Assembly (NCBI GenBank): GCA_963560245.1 | Contig: CAUWNS010000004.1 | Location: 62,001 to 126,000, forward strand | DNA from: Pseudoruminococcus_B sp937901805 | Lineage (GTDB): Bacteria > Bacillota > Clostridia > Oscillospirales > Ruminococcaceae | DNA: 64,000 nt | Reading direction: 5' to 3' | Shown: positions 43,403 to 52,153 of the stretch, piece by piece | How the letters are laid out: each line of letters begins with the position of its first letter | Numbering within the stretch: position 1 is the first letter of the stretch | Made by a program: the position numbers and the translations under genes | Notes under the pieces: generated by a model | Databases searched by the model: none | The model's input: only the letters and a program-made list of their open reading frames with translations | What the model was told of the DNA's origin: nothing

Positions 43403-44140
43403 TCAACTCCCTTCCTCCTTTCTGGAAAAGAAAATAGTTTGGACGGTCTGCCATAGTATTTTCAAATCACCTGTCAGGGAAAAAGACTGTATATAGGATA
43501 AGTTTGATTTCATTTTCTGGGGAAGAATCCGCTCCAAATAAGTTTTTTCCGGATCTTTCGAGTCGGCAAGCAGCTCTTCTTCTTTGGAAAAGGCAATACT
43601 CGCAGGGGAGGTGATTCCGGCAGGGAGCAGTAGTGTCGCCATCATTTTTGGAGTGTATTCCCGTACATAGCGAGGAACTTCCGGACGTACTCCAACAAAA
43701 GACATCTGGCCTTTTAGGACATTGAACAGCTGAGGCAATTCATCCATACGCAGACGGCGCAGGAATTTTCCTGCGCCGGTTACCCGGGTGTCCTCCTTAG
43801 TGGTAATCGGCGCGCCCAGTTCCGGCGCATTTACGACCATAGTCCGAAATTTATAAATAGAAAAAGGTTTTCCGAACTGAGTAATCCGTGTCTGACGAAA
43901 AAAGACAGGGCCTTTGGAATCGCAAGCGATCCAAATACCAATGACGGCAAAAAGCGGACTGAGCAGAAGAATCAGCAGGAAAGACGCAAAAAAATCGAAT
44001 ACCCGCTTACAAATCAACCGGCCGCGGCGGCGGTGAAGGAATTCATAGTAGGGCTTTATTTCTGGAAATTGCAATGGTTTGGGAAGCTCATCAAATTTTG
44101 GAAGCAGCATGGGCAGTTTTTCCTCCGTTTTAGGGATCAT
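43403..44140 (-). CDS. initiating sugar-1-phosphate transferase
   Basis: A 245-residue monotopic phosphoglycosyl transferase (bacterial sugar transferase family). A membrane re-entrant helix is at KRVFDFFASFLLILLLSPLF, then GPVFFRQTRITQFGKPFSIYKFRTM, and the catalytic Asp-Glu in RLRMDELPQLFNV. It loads the first sugar phosphate onto undecaprenyl phosphate. Start choice is uncertain: the ATG at 44140 sits right after the upstream stop, but the ATG at 44110 has GGAGGA before it. Confidence 0.9.
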   Translation of the reverse strand: MIPKTEEKLPMLLPKFDELPKPLQFPEIKPYYEFLHRRRGRLICKRVFDFFASFLLILLLSPLFAVIGIWIACDSKGPVFFRQTRITQFGKPFSIYKFRTMVVNAPELGAPITTKEDTRVTGAGKFLRRLRMDELPQLFNVLKGQMSFVGVRPEVPRYVREYTPKMMATLLLPAGITSPASIAFSKEEELLADSKDPEKTYLERILPQKMKSNLSYIQSFSLTGDLKILWQTVQTIFFSRKEEGS

Positions 44141-44141
44141 G

Positions 44142-46049
44142 TCACTGAGTGAAATCCGATTCAGGATTCCTGCCGGCCGGATAGGGTGTCTTTTGGCCGA
44201 TAGGGGGCGTATGGTGAAAAGTTGTGACAATTTTGCTGACCGCTTCAAAGAGTTCCTCGTTGTTCTGATCAATCAGGGCGTCCCTCAGTTTGCCCAGCTG
44301 AGTGGCAAAATTGTCAAAATCCTCCCGAACCGGCGCGCAGATATAAATTTTACTGTTGTTTGTCTTGGTGACGTCCTCTTCTTGCAGGCTGAGCTCCTCA
44401 AAGAGCTTTTCTCCGGGGCGCAGCCCTGTATAGACAATTTTAATGTCCCTCTCCGGCTGAAGCCCCATCAGGCGGATCATGTCGCATGCAAGGTCATAGA
44501 TACGCACAGGTTCCCCCATATCCAGCACAAAAATTTCACCCCCGGACGCCATAGCTCCGGCTTCCATTACCAGCTGCACTGCTTCCGGGATCGTCATAAA
44601 GTAGCGGCGCATATCCGGGTGAGTCACGGTAACCGGACCGCCGTCCTCAATTTGTTTTCGGAAAAAGGGGACGACACTGCCGTTGGAACCAAGGACATTG
44701 CCGAAACGGACAGCTGCAAAACTGGTAGAGGATTTGCCTTCCAGCCGCTGAATAGCAAGTTCTGCAATCCGCTTAGAAGCCCCCATAATGTTTGTTGGAT
44801 TGACCGCTTTGTCTGTAGAGATGAGAATGAATTTATCGGCGTGGTATTTCATGGCGGTATAGGCAGTATTTATTGTGCCAAAAACGTTGTTTTTGACTGC
44901 CTCACGGGGATTCAGTTCCATCATAGGGACATGTTTATGGGCGGCCGCATGGAAAACCACTTGAGGGCTGTATGTGCGGAAGACGTCGTCCAATCTTTCC
45001 CGGTCGCGGATAGAACCGAGAATTGTCTCATAATCTGCCTGCGGGAATTTCTTTTTAAATTCATTGTCAATTTCAAATAAACCATTCTCATTAAAATCAA
45101 AAATAATCACTTTTTTGGCGCCGAATTTTGCGGCTTGGCGGCAAAGCTCTGATCCGATGGAACCGGCGCCCCCGGTGACGAGTACGGTTCGATCTTTGAT
45201 AAATTCCTGTACGGCATCCATGTTCAATGTAATGCTGTCCCTGCGCAGCAGATCCTCCAGATGAATGGTGGCAAGACGGGCGTTTTCCAGATTTTTTTCT
45301 TTTATATCGTCCATTACGCCGTATCGCATAACCGGGCAGCTTAGATCTGCGCAGTCGCGGACAAGCTGTGCAATGAAATCCTGGCTGACGTGGTTGATTG
45401 CAAGAATTACTTCTTTTACATGGTATTCCTGGATCGCTTCTCCCAAATCCTTTCTGGGACCAACCACTTTTACGCCGCTGATGCGGACTCTTTTCATCCC
45501 CGGGTCGTCGTCAATAATGGCAACCGGTTTTCGTTTCATATCCGGATCTGACTTGAGTTCCTGGACCAGATGGGAACCGACGGAACCTCCTCCATAAATC
45601 AAGACACGTTTTGTCTCTTTTTGTCTCCAGTTGATAAATTTGACGTGTACCATTTGGAAAAAATATGCCACCAAACGCCCAAAAGCAGTAAAAAGCAGCA
45701 GAAAGGCAGACATAATGACAACAACTGTTGCAGGCAGATGTAACAGAAAGATAGAATCCAGCAACAAAATAAGGGCGCATACACAACCCACAGAACAGGC
45801 AAGCCGAAAAAATTCCGAAACGCTGACATACCGCCATAGGGTGTTATAACAGTCAAAAAGCAGGTTGCCGAGGATAATCATCCCCGCAATGACTGCAATG
45901 TACAAAAGCAGGCTTTTGGCGAACTGAGCCGGCATGGTAGGATATGTACCAAATTTTAAGCGAACCCCGCCGTATACGGAAAGCGCCGCGGACACGATAT
46001 CCCACAGGACCAGTCCGATTGTACATAACATCCGGTGCAGCCTTTTCAT
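44142..46049 (-). CDS. membrane-bound UDP-HexNAc 4,6-dehydratase (CapD/FlaA1-like)
   Basis: About 635 residues. Four N-terminal membrane helices (to about 140) and a CoA-like Rossmann segment (VLIYGGGSVGSHLVQEL) precede the short-chain dehydratase domain with VLVTGGAGSIGSELCRQA. The active-site region is ISTDKAVNPTNIMGASKR, the Asp-Lys variant of long dehydratases such as PglF. It converts UDP-GlcNAc to a 4-keto-6-deoxy sugar. I favour the ATG at 46049 (GGGGTT upstream); 46103 is an alternative. It is first in the EPS operon. Confidence 0.9.
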   Translation of the reverse strand: MKRLHRMLCTIGLVLWDIVSAALSVYGGVRLKFGTYPTMPAQFAKSLLLYIAVIAGMIILGNLLFDCYNTLWRYVSVSEFFRLACSVGCVCALILLLDSIFLLHLPATVVVIMSAFLLLFTAFGRLVAYFFQMVHVKFINWRQKETKRVLIYGGGSVGSHLVQELKSDPDMKRKPVAIIDDDPGMKRVRISGVKVVGPRKDLGEAIQEYHVKEVILAINHVSQDFIAQLVRDCADLSCPVMRYGVMDDIKEKNLENARLATIHLEDLLRRDSITLNMDAVQEFIKDRTVLVTGGAGSIGSELCRQAAKFGAKKVIIFDFNENGLFEIDNEFKKKFPQADYETILGSIRDRERLDDVFRTYSPQVVFHAAAHKHVPMMELNPREAVKNNVFGTINTAYTAMKYHADKFILISTDKAVNPTNIMGASKRIAELAIQRLEGKSSTSFAAVRFGNVLGSNGSVVPFFRKQIEDGGPVTVTHPDMRRYFMTIPEAVQLVMEAGAMASGGEIFVLDMGEPVRIYDLACDMIRLMGLQPERDIKIVYTGLRPGEKLFEELSLQEEDVTKTNNSKIYICAPVREDFDNFATQLGKLRDALIDQNNEELFEAVSKIVTTFHHTPPIGQKTPYPAGRNPESDFTQ

Positions 46050-46112
46050 TTTGTGTAACCCCATTTTCCATGAATTATTGGTATTTTTCGGCATTATGAG
46101 CAAAATAAGCCA

Positions 46113-46156
46113 AGATTCCCGCCTTTACCGGGTTTTCTGGCAAAAGCGGGAATCTG
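46113..46156 (-). promoter_or_regulatory. leader hairpin before the EPS operon
   Basis: AGATTCCCGC and GCGGGAATCT form 10-bp arms around about 24 bases, 60 bases upstream of the first EPS gene and 180 bases after the DivIVA-like gene. The following T content is weak on the minus strand. It may be a terminator for the upstream gene or a control element for the EPS genes. Confidence 0.45.
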
Positions 46157-46338
46157 GAATTTATTTGAGTAATTCCTGAACAAATCCAACAAATGTTTTG
46201 AGCAAACTATGCTTAGATGCCGGACTGTCAGTTTGGTAGTTCTGTTTCCGCCCAGAGTCCCTGTGTAGCTGGCAAGGAGATTTTGGGAGATGACCATCCG
46301 GAGCCCTGTCCTTTCCTGAAGACGGTGTAGACTCCGGC

Positions 46339-47013
46339 TTAACAAAGAGGGGAGCAGGAATCCCCTTTCTGCGGAATTACTTCTTCATCCAGAGTGCCTG
46401 CGACTTTATCCACAGCTTCGCTGAGCAGCGCCATCTGCTTATCGAGAGAAGCAAATGCTTCTCCGATACAGTATTTTAAGTCGGATACTTCCTTTTGAAA
46501 ACGTTTCATTTTCTGGCGGATTTCCTCACAGTCCCGCTGAGTCTGGCCGGTAATTTTAGAAGCGTTTTCCCTTGCCTCCCCTATCATTTCTTCCGCAGTT
46601 TTTTGCGCGTGAAGAATGGTTTCACTTAAACGGGAACTGATTTCGTCATATTTCCGGCTTTTCTCCTTATGCAGAGAAAGCGCGTTTTTCAGTTCCAGGT
46701 TCTGCTTAACGGCTTGAGACATTTTTTCATTTTGTGCGTCCCGCTCTTGTCTGCATGCAGAAAGTTCCTCTTCAATCTTTGAAAGCATTTCAGAGAGTTC
46801 TTTATTTTTTTTGCCGGAATCCTCTAATTGTTGGGTTAAAGAGTCCTTTTCTGCTTCCAATTCCTGATTCTTTTGCCGCATTTGCGCAAGCTGTTTATCA
46901 AATTCTTCTTCTTTTTTTCTCGCCTGTTCCGCGGCTTTATCAATATATTCCAGGACGGACTTTTTATCAAAGCCTCCGAATGTTTTTGTCTGGAAAATGA
47001 TGTTTTCGGCCAT
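46339..47013 (-). CDS. DivIVA-like coiled-coil protein
   Basis: A 224-residue protein. The N-terminal FGGFDKKSVLEYIDKAAEQA resembles the DivIVA membrane-binding motif. Residues 25-120 are a heptad-rich coiled coil, then a DivIVA-like AEEMIGEARENASKI segment, and a second coiled coil. DivIVA proteins bind curved membranes at poles and septa. Whether it organises division, sporulation or polysaccharide export here is unknown. The start follows GGAGGCAACGG. Confidence 0.75.
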   Translation of the reverse strand: MAENIIFQTKTFGGFDKKSVLEYIDKAAEQARKKEEEFDKQLAQMRQKNQELEAEKDSLTQQLEDSGKKNKELSEMLSKIEEELSACRQERDAQNEKMSQAVKQNLELKNALSLHKEKSRKYDEISSRLSETILHAQKTAEEMIGEARENASKITGQTQRDCEEIRQKMKRFQKEVSDLKYCIGEAFASLDKQMALLSEAVDKVAGTLDEEVIPQKGDSCSPLC

Positions 47014-47176
47014 ACCGTTGCCTCCTTGGGAGATTTCTTGTAGTAATTATATCATTAACCGCCTGAAAAACAAACTCTCTTTTGTTATTTTAGCTCTTTT
47101 TTTCAATTTCAGAGATTGCTATAATGAATCTGTACAAAATACTGGAAGCTTTTTGGGGAATATGGAGGATTTTTCT

Positions 47177-47827
47177 ATGGGTTCAATCCAAATGAAACTT
47201 GTTGTTTTTGACCTTGACGGAACGCTGAACCGGACGGATCTCTATGCTGTTCCGGCCCATCGCACTGCATTTGAAGAATTGGGAATGTTTGGAATGACGG
47301 ATGAAGAGATTATTTCCAATTTCGGGGCGAGTGATTCCGAGTATCTGAAAAAAATGGTGCCGCATCTAAACGGAGAACAGGCCCGGCGCCATCTTTCCCG
47401 CGTTGCAGAGTTGGAATCCTATTTTATGAAGGAGTTCCACGGGGAATATGAAGGCGTAACGGATATGATGAGCGAACTCAAAGAGCAGGGATACTGGATT
47501 GCAGTGTGTTCCAATTCCTCACAGACATATATTCGCATGGTGCTGGATACGCTGAATCTGAGCCGGTTTGTTGATGAAATACAGGAATTGATCGAAGGAA
47601 AAGACAAAGTTTACACGCTGTCCCTATTGCTGAAGCGGCTACGTCCACAAGCGGCCGTAATGGTTGGAGATCGGTTTTATGACATGGACGCTGCTGTGGA
47701 AAACGGGATTCCGTTTATTGGATGCGCATATGGATACGGAAAAGAAGCGGAGATGGCGGCCGCGAATGTCATGGTGAACTGTGCCGGGGACATTACAAAA
47801 GCGGTACGGGGATTGATTGGAGCGTGA
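47177..47827 (+). CDS. HAD-superfamily phosphatase
   Basis: A 216-residue HAD hydrolase of the phosphoglycolate phosphatase/PGMB type. The nucleophile motif is VVFDLDGTLNRTD, motif II is VCSNSSQ, and motif IV is VMVGDRFYDMDAA, with a helical cap (about 20-85). The substrate is not predictable. The ATG at 47177 follows GGAGG. Confidence 0.85.
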   Translation: MGSIQMKLVVFDLDGTLNRTDLYAVPAHRTAFEELGMFGMTDEEIISNFGASDSEYLKKMVPHLNGEQARRHLSRVAELESYFMKEFHGEYEGVTDMMSELKEQGYWIAVCSNSSQTYIRMVLDTLNLSRFVDEIQELIEGKDKVYTLSLLLKRLRPQAAVMVGDRFYDMDAAVENGIPFIGCAYGYGKEAEMAAANVMVNCAGDITKAVRGLIGA

Positions 47828-47923
47828 TTTCCAGATAGTGCAGTCCCCCGTCATCAGGGATCTGCCTTATTTTTATAAAAAAAGAGGAAAATCCGAATAT
47901 TTTTTCTAGAGTTCCCATTTTTC

Positions 47924-47952
47924 TTGACAGCCGGAGAAAAACCGGATATGCT
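47924..47952 (+). promoter_or_regulatory. promoter of small membrane protein gene
   Basis: TTGACA, 17 bases and TATGCT, about 35 bases before the ATG at 47988. Confidence 0.65.
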
Positions 47953-47987
47953 TATGATAAGAAATTTTGAACTGAGGGGTGTTTTTT

Positions 47988-48413
47988 ATGCAGAAAGGAA
48001 AGTACGGAATTTGTCTTTGGTTTTATGCGGCGATTGCGTTCATCCTTGCAATTTTGGGACAGACGCTGTTGTGCGGCCTTCTTCTGGGGTTTGTCATCAT
48101 TGCTGAACGTGATGAATGGCTTTCCAGGCAGGTAATCCAAGCGTTTTGCCTGTGCTTTTTTAGTGCGCTTGTAAATACCGTCTTGGGTATTTTCGATCCG
48201 CTGGAGAGAATTCCATTGATTGGAAGTGTATTTTCCGTAATTTTGGGAATTATATCCGGAGTTATTTCCCTGCTTATCCTGATTTTTGCAATTATTGCAT
48301 TGGTCAATGTGTGCAGAGGGAAAGAGGCGGGGGTTCCGCTGGCAAAAAAATTTGCGCACCGTGCCTATGGTTTTGTAGAGCAAAAGGTCTATACTGATAT
48401 GAACCAGCAGTAA
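47988..48413 (+). CDS. small polytopic membrane protein
   Basis: A 141-residue protein with about four hydrophobic segments (residues 8-40, 55-70, 78-105 and neighbours) and a short polar C-terminus. The layout resembles DUF4870-type proteins, but no motif clinches it. The ATG at 47988 follows GAGGGGTG. It has its own promoter and terminator. Confidence 0.7.
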   Translation: MQKGKYGICLWFYAAIAFILAILGQTLLCGLLLGFVIIAERDEWLSRQVIQAFCLCFFSALVNTVLGIFDPLERIPLIGSVFSVILGIISGVISLLILIFAIIALVNVCRGKEAGVPLAKKFAHRAYGFVEQKVYTDMNQQ

Positions 48414-48430
48414 TTGGGTCGGAATACAGA

Positions 48431-48473
48431 AAAAGGCTGTTTCCTAGAGGAATCTGGAGACAGCCTTTTTTAG
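48431..48473 (+). terminator. terminator of small membrane protein gene
   Basis: AAAAAGGCTGTTTCC and GGAGACAGCCTTTTT pair (one G-T), followed by TTTTTTAG. Confidence 0.8.
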
Positions 48474-48791
48474 CGTTTTGGAGAAAAGTATCTGAGAAAA
48501 AAGAGGCAAATGCGAGTTTCCTGTACATGGAAGCTAAACTGAGATAAATTGCGGAAGCGGGTGTATCCCAGTTTCCGGTAAGAGAAAGAGACGGATACTG
48601 GCGTCTCATGAAGGCAATGGGCTGCCATACAAAAAATCAAGGTCTAGACTGGATATCCTCAATAGGAATGCGGTGCGAGGAATGCGGTGCGCCCAAAGCT
48701 ATGTGGAGGGGAGGACGTGGGGAACTTAGGAAGCCACGAAGCGGATTGAAAATGAGAAACAATCCATTTTACGCACGAAGGTGATGAAAGT
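48474..48791. other. non-coding region with a short tandem repeat
   Basis: No credible gene is seen. GGAATGCGGTGCG occurs twice in tandem with a 14-base period at 48665-48692. CGGAAGCG and a nearby CGGAAAC-type repeat could pair weakly around 48552. The promoter for the deaminase-like gene should lie here but is not clear. Confidence 0.4.
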
Positions 48792-49184
48792 ATGGAAACG
48801 GTTTGGGAAGAACTCTATCAAGCAGCCAGAAACGCAGCGAATCCCCGAAAGGTATCCCGAATAGTGGAAGCCGGAGGCGTTGCGGCCGCAGTTGAATCTC
48901 AAACGGGGGAAATTTATGTGGGGGTCTGTGTGGATACCGCGTGCACACTTGGTATCTGTGCGGAGAGAAACGCTATTTTTCATATGATTACAGAGGGCGA
49001 GGAAACCATAAAAAAGGTGGTCGCGGTCTCTTCTGACGGACGGGTAGTACCGCCCTGCGGCGCCTGCCGGGAGTTAATGGCGCAGCTTATGCCGGATAAC
49101 TACCGGGAGATCGAAATTATGATGGATTATCAAACAGGCCGGGTGGTGACACTTGGGGATTTGACACCGGAATGGTGGATATAA
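48792..49184 (+). CDS. cytidine deaminase-like zinc protein
   Basis: A 130-residue protein of the cytidine deaminase superfamily, with CAERNAIFHMI (zinc Cys and catalytic Glu) and PPCGACRELM (two zinc Cys). The length fits tetrameric cytidine deaminase or blasticidin-S deaminase-like enzymes. Other family motifs are divergent, so the substrate may not be cytidine. The start follows ACGAAGGTGATGAA. It stands alone. Confidence 0.82.
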   Translation: METVWEELYQAARNAANPRKVSRIVEAGGVAAAVESQTGEIYVGVCVDTACTLGICAERNAIFHMITEGEETIKKVVAVSSDGRVVPPCGACRELMAQLMPDNYREIEIMMDYQTGRVVTLGDLTPEWWI

Positions 49185-49420
49185 ATTTATACCCCGCTCT
49201 ATAATATCAACGGAACGGGCGGGAGGGGCGTTCCGTTGTCCGCCAGGCGAGAGGAACGGCTGTTTGTAGCAATGGAAGCAAAACAGGACACCCTTTTCCC
49301 GATGATTGAAAATTACAGGTATTTTTCCAACATGGATGGGATTGCTCTTGTATATTCTTCGTAGTAGAAGAGAGAAAAGCGATTCTTTTTTTACGGTTTT
49401 GCCAAAGTTTGCGTATCATC
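49185..49420. other. non-coding region before the rpmG-nusG promoter
   Basis: It contains an inverted repeat (AACGGAACG at 49209 and CGTTCCGTT at 49229) that may end the deaminase-like transcript, and nothing else recognisable. Confidence 0.4.
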
Positions 49421-49449
49421 TTGACGGGAGAAAAAGGATATGGTATACT
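49421..49449 (+). promoter_or_regulatory. promoter of rpmG-secE-nusG-rplK-rplA
   Basis: TTGACG, 17 bases and TATACT. It leaves a leader of about 180 bases before rpmG that contains no obvious gene. Confidence 0.8.
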
Positions 49450-49637
49450 TTGGATACCTCTAAGAGGGTTTATTTTTTTGTGCCTTTTTTTGGGAGTTCT
49501 CCCAAAATGGACAAGAAAATACCATCCGCTGCTGAGGGGCGTTTGAAAATCATGCGGTGGCGCCCGTAAGCCTTGGGTGTTGATTGTTCCTTTTATGAGG
49601 GAGGCAAAAATTTTCCGCATTCAGGAGGTGCCGAACA

Positions 49638-49787
49638 ATGAGAGTTAGAGTTACATTAGCTTGCTCTGAGTGCAAACAACGTAATTATAACACGATGAAG
49701 AACAAGAAGAATGATCCTGACAGACTTGAGATGAACAAGTACTGCAAGTTCTGTAAGAAACACACTCTTCACAAAGAAACCAAGTAA
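49638..49787 (+). CDS. rpmG: 50S ribosomal protein L33
   Basis: A 49-residue L33 with four zinc-type cysteines (CSEC near residue 9 and CKFC near 36), beginning MRVRVTLACSECKQRNYNT. The ATG at 49638 follows CAGGAGGTG. It heads the secE-nusG run, as in many Firmicutes. Confidence 0.95.
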   Translation: MRVRVTLACSECKQRNYNTMKNKKNDPDRLEMNKYCKFCKKHTLHKETK

Positions 49788-49811
49788 GGCGGAAAGGCGG
49801 GGACTTGTATC

Positions 49812-50054
49812 ATGGCTCAGAAGAAGGACAAAAAAGAGACCAAGAAGGGCAAGTTTAAAAATTTCGCCGGCAAAGTAAGTCGTTTCTTTAAAGACATGAC
49901 GGGTGAGATGAAGAAGGTCGTCTGGCCAACCAAAAAGCAGACCCTGAACAAAACGGTGGTTGTCATTGTGGTAGTCGCTGTTGCCGGCCTGTTTGTCTGG
50001 GGCTTCGACAGTATCCTTTCCCTTGCCGTCAACGCTTTCCTGAAAAGCGCGTAA
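49812..50054 (+). CDS. secE: preprotein translocase subunit SecE
   Basis: An 80-residue SecE with a lysine-rich N-terminus, the amphipathic motif GEMKKVVWPTKKQTLNKT and one membrane helix (about 52-72). It clamps SecY in the Sec translocon. Confidence 0.95.
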   Translation: MAQKKDKKETKKGKFKNFAGKVSRFFKDMTGEMKKVVWPTKKQTLNKTVVVIVVVAVAGLFVWGFDSILSLAVNAFLKSA

Positions 50055-50098
50055 TTTTTTAAGACACCTGACTTACGCTATGCTTGGAGGATTCACTC

Positions 50099-50617
50099 AT
50101 GTCTGATACCGCAAAATGGTACGTTGTGCACACCTATTCCGGTTACGAGAATAAGGTGGCCATGAACATTGAAACCGTTGTCCAAAACCGGAATTTACAG
50201 GAACTCATCCATGAGGTCCGCGTTCCGACCGAGACTGTAACGGAAATCAAAGACAACAAAAAGCGCGAAGTGGAACGCAAGATTTTCCCGGGCTATGTCC
50301 TGGTGAAAATGGTTATGACCGACGATTCCTGGTATGTTGTCCGCAACACCAGAGGCGTCACCGGATTTGTCGGCCCGGAATCCAAGCCGCTCCCGCTGAC
50401 AGAAGAAGAGGTTTTGAACCTTGGAATTGAAACCAGGGAGATCGAAATCGACTATGCAGTCGGCGATACGGTTCGGATTGTAGACGGTCCGCTGGAGAGT
50501 TTTGTCGGCGTTGTTGAAGAAATTGATACCGAGAAAGACATGGTCAAGGTAAAGGTTTCTATGTTTGGAAGAGAGACCCCTGTCGAGTTGGAGCTCGACC
50601 AGGTCGAAACAGTGTAA
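50099..50617 (+). CDS. nusG: transcription antitermination factor NusG
   Basis: A 172-residue NusG with an NGN domain (KWYVVHTYSGYENKVA, FPGYVLVKM) and a KOW domain (VGDTVRIVDGPLESFVGVVEE). The ATG at 50099 follows TTGGAGG. It binds RNA polymerase and modulates pausing and coupling to translation. Confidence 0.96.
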   Translation: MSDTAKWYVVHTYSGYENKVAMNIETVVQNRNLQELIHEVRVPTETVTEIKDNKKREVERKIFPGYVLVKMVMTDDSWYVVRNTRGVTGFVGPESKPLPLTEEEVLNLGIETREIEIDYAVGDTVRIVDGPLESFVGVVEEIDTEKDMVKVKVSMFGRETPVELELDQVETV

Positions 50618-50705
50618 CTGTTGTAAAAAACATATCCGGGTCAATCCCCTGGATGGTGTTTTGATACGGGCTTTGCCTGTACGTTTTGGCGTGTACGGCA
50701 CGCCG

Positions 50706-50752
50706 CGTGGGAGGAACGTTAAATCCATGAAAACGTTCCGACATTTACCACA
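50706..50752 (+). promoter_or_regulatory. conserved leader element before rplK
   Basis: CGTGGGAGGAACGTTAAATCC then ATGAAAACGTTCC and ACCACA. GTGG pairs with CCAC, and GGAACGTT pairs with AACGTTCC. A similar element precedes rplA. A ribosomal-protein control role is inferred. Confidence 0.5.
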
Positions 50753-50773
50753 TATTTTTGGAGGTGCAAACAA

Positions 50774-51199
50774 ATGGCTCAAAAGGTTGTGGGCTTTATT
50801 AAGCTCCAGATTCCAGCCGGAAAAGCAACCCCGGCGCCACCTGTCGGCCCTGCACTCGGCCAGCACGGTGTAAACATTATGGCATTTACAAAGGATTTTA
50901 ACGAACGCACAAAAAATGACGCGGGCCTGATTATCCCGGTTGTCATTACTGTATATGCAGACCGTTCCTTCACCTTTGTCACCAAAACTCCGCCGGCAGC
51001 GGTTCTGATTAAGAAAGCCTGCGGAATTGACAAAGCTTCCGGTGTTCCTAACAAGAACAAGGTAGCAAAGATTACTAAGGAGCAGGTCAAGAAAATCGCA
51101 GAGCAGAAAATGCCGGATTTGAATGCTGCATCCATCGAATCTGCTATGAGCATGATCGCTGGAACCGCTCGCAGCATGGGCATCACTGTCGAAGACTAA
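50774..51199 (+). CDS. rplK: 50S ribosomal protein L11
   Basis: A 141-residue L11 with VGFIKLQIPAGKATPAPPVG and the C-terminal GTARSMGI. It forms the GTPase-associated centre with 23S rRNA. The start follows TTGGAGGTG. Confidence 0.97.
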   Translation: MAQKVVGFIKLQIPAGKATPAPPVGPALGQHGVNIMAFTKDFNERTKNDAGLIIPVVITVYADRSFTFVTKTPPAAVLIKKACGIDKASGVPNKNKVAKITKEQVKKIAEQKMPDLNAASIESAMSMIAGTARSMGITVED

Positions 51200-51206
51200 T
51201 GCTCCC

Positions 51207-51244
51207 TGTGGGAGGACCACTTTAAAAATCCGCTATGAACCACA
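51207..51244 (+). promoter_or_regulatory. conserved leader element before rplA
   Basis: TGTGGGAGGACC, then AAAATCCGCTATGAACCACA. TGTGG (51207) pairs with CCACA (51240), enclosing an unused GGAGG. It shares its order of motifs with the element before rplK. Confidence 0.5.
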
Positions 51245-51265
51245 ATGAATAGGGAGGAAATCAAC

Positions 51266-51961
51266 TTGAAACACGGTAAAAAATATACAGACAGTTCCAA
51301 ACTGATTGACCGTTCCAAGCTTTATGACTGCGATGAAGCCCTGAAGCTCTGCTGTGATACGGCAAAAGCAAAGTTTGATGAAACTGTAGAAGCTCATATC
51401 AGATTAGGCGTTGACTCCCGCCATGCTGACCAGCAGGTCCGCGGCGCGGTTGTTCTGCCGAACGGTACCGGTAAAACCGTCCGTGTCCTTGTATTTGCAA
51501 AAGGCGACAATGTCAAAGCAGCACAGGATGCAGGCGCTGAGTATGTCGGTGCAGAAGAGTATATGCAGAAGATCCAGAGCGAAGGCTGGCTTGATTTTGA
51601 CGTCGTCATCGCTTCTCCGGATATGATGGGAATTGTTGGACGCCTTGGTAAAATCCTTGGACCGCGCGGCTTGATGCCGAACCCAAAAGCCGGCACAGTT
51701 ACCCCGGATGTTGCAAAAGCAGTCACCGAGGCAAAAGCTGGTAAGATTGAGTACCGTCTGGATAAAACCAATATTATCCACTGCCCGATTGGAAAGGCTT
51801 CTTTTGGAACAGAGAAGCTGAGCGAGAACTTTGATACCCTGCTTTCTGCGATTGCAAAGGCAAAACCGGCTGCTGCAAAGGGTCAGTACATTAAATCCTG
51901 CACAGTCGCTACCACTATGGGACCGGGTGTCCGTGTCAATACGACGAAATATTCTGTGTAA
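51266..51961 (+). CDS. rplA: 50S ribosomal protein L1
   Basis: A 231-residue L1 beginning KHGKKYTDSSKLID, with GSA-type core LGPRGLMPNPKAGTVT. The TTG at 51266 is chosen because AGGGAGG sits ten bases upstream; an ATG at 51245 lies inside the leader element and has no proper site. L1 commonly represses its own operon. Confidence 0.95.
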   Translation: MKHGKKYTDSSKLIDRSKLYDCDEALKLCCDTAKAKFDETVEAHIRLGVDSRHADQQVRGAVVLPNGTGKTVRVLVFAKGDNVKAAQDAGAEYVGAEEYMQKIQSEGWLDFDVVIASPDMMGIVGRLGKILGPRGLMPNPKAGTVTPDVAKAVTEAKAGKIEYRLDKTNIIHCPIGKASFGTEKLSENFDTLLSAIAKAKPAAAKGQYIKSCTVATTMGPGVRVNTTKYSV

Positions 51962-51972
51962 GAAGATTTCTC

Positions 51973-52001
51973 TTGACATTCTGCGAAAAAACGTATATAC
52001 T
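51973..52001 (+). promoter_or_regulatory. promoter of rplJ-rplL
   Basis: TTGACA, 17 bases and TATACT, just after the rplA stop. Confidence 0.85.
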
Positions 52002-52004
52002 TGA

Positions 52005-52125
52005 ATAGCTGTCCAAAGACAGCAGGTGCATTTGCATAATGGGGTTCCCCGCCTGCCGAGGTTAGCTTTGATTTGGTTTATCAATCAGGCTCTTTCCTCT
52101 GCATGGGGGAAAGAGCCTTTTTATG
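52005..52125 (+). promoter_or_regulatory. ribosomal protein L10 leader
   Basis: The leader has the conserved L10-binding elements CCAAAGACAGCAGGTGCA, GGGGTTCC and GCCTGCCGAGGT. It ends in an intrinsic terminator (GGCTCTTTCC and GGGAAAGAGCC, then TTTTTATG, 52091-52125). Excess L10(L12)4 should promote termination before rplJ. Confidence 0.9.
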
Positions 52126-52153
52126 TTTAACAACTTTCAGGAGGTGACACGTT

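Noticed and set aside
46094..46345. 83-codon frame filling the gap before the EPS operon
   Set aside because: It starts with TTG without a ribosome site and covers the inverted repeat; no family likeness.
49306..49569. 87-codon plus-strand frame before rpmG
   Set aside because: It runs through a consensus promoter and has no ribosome site.
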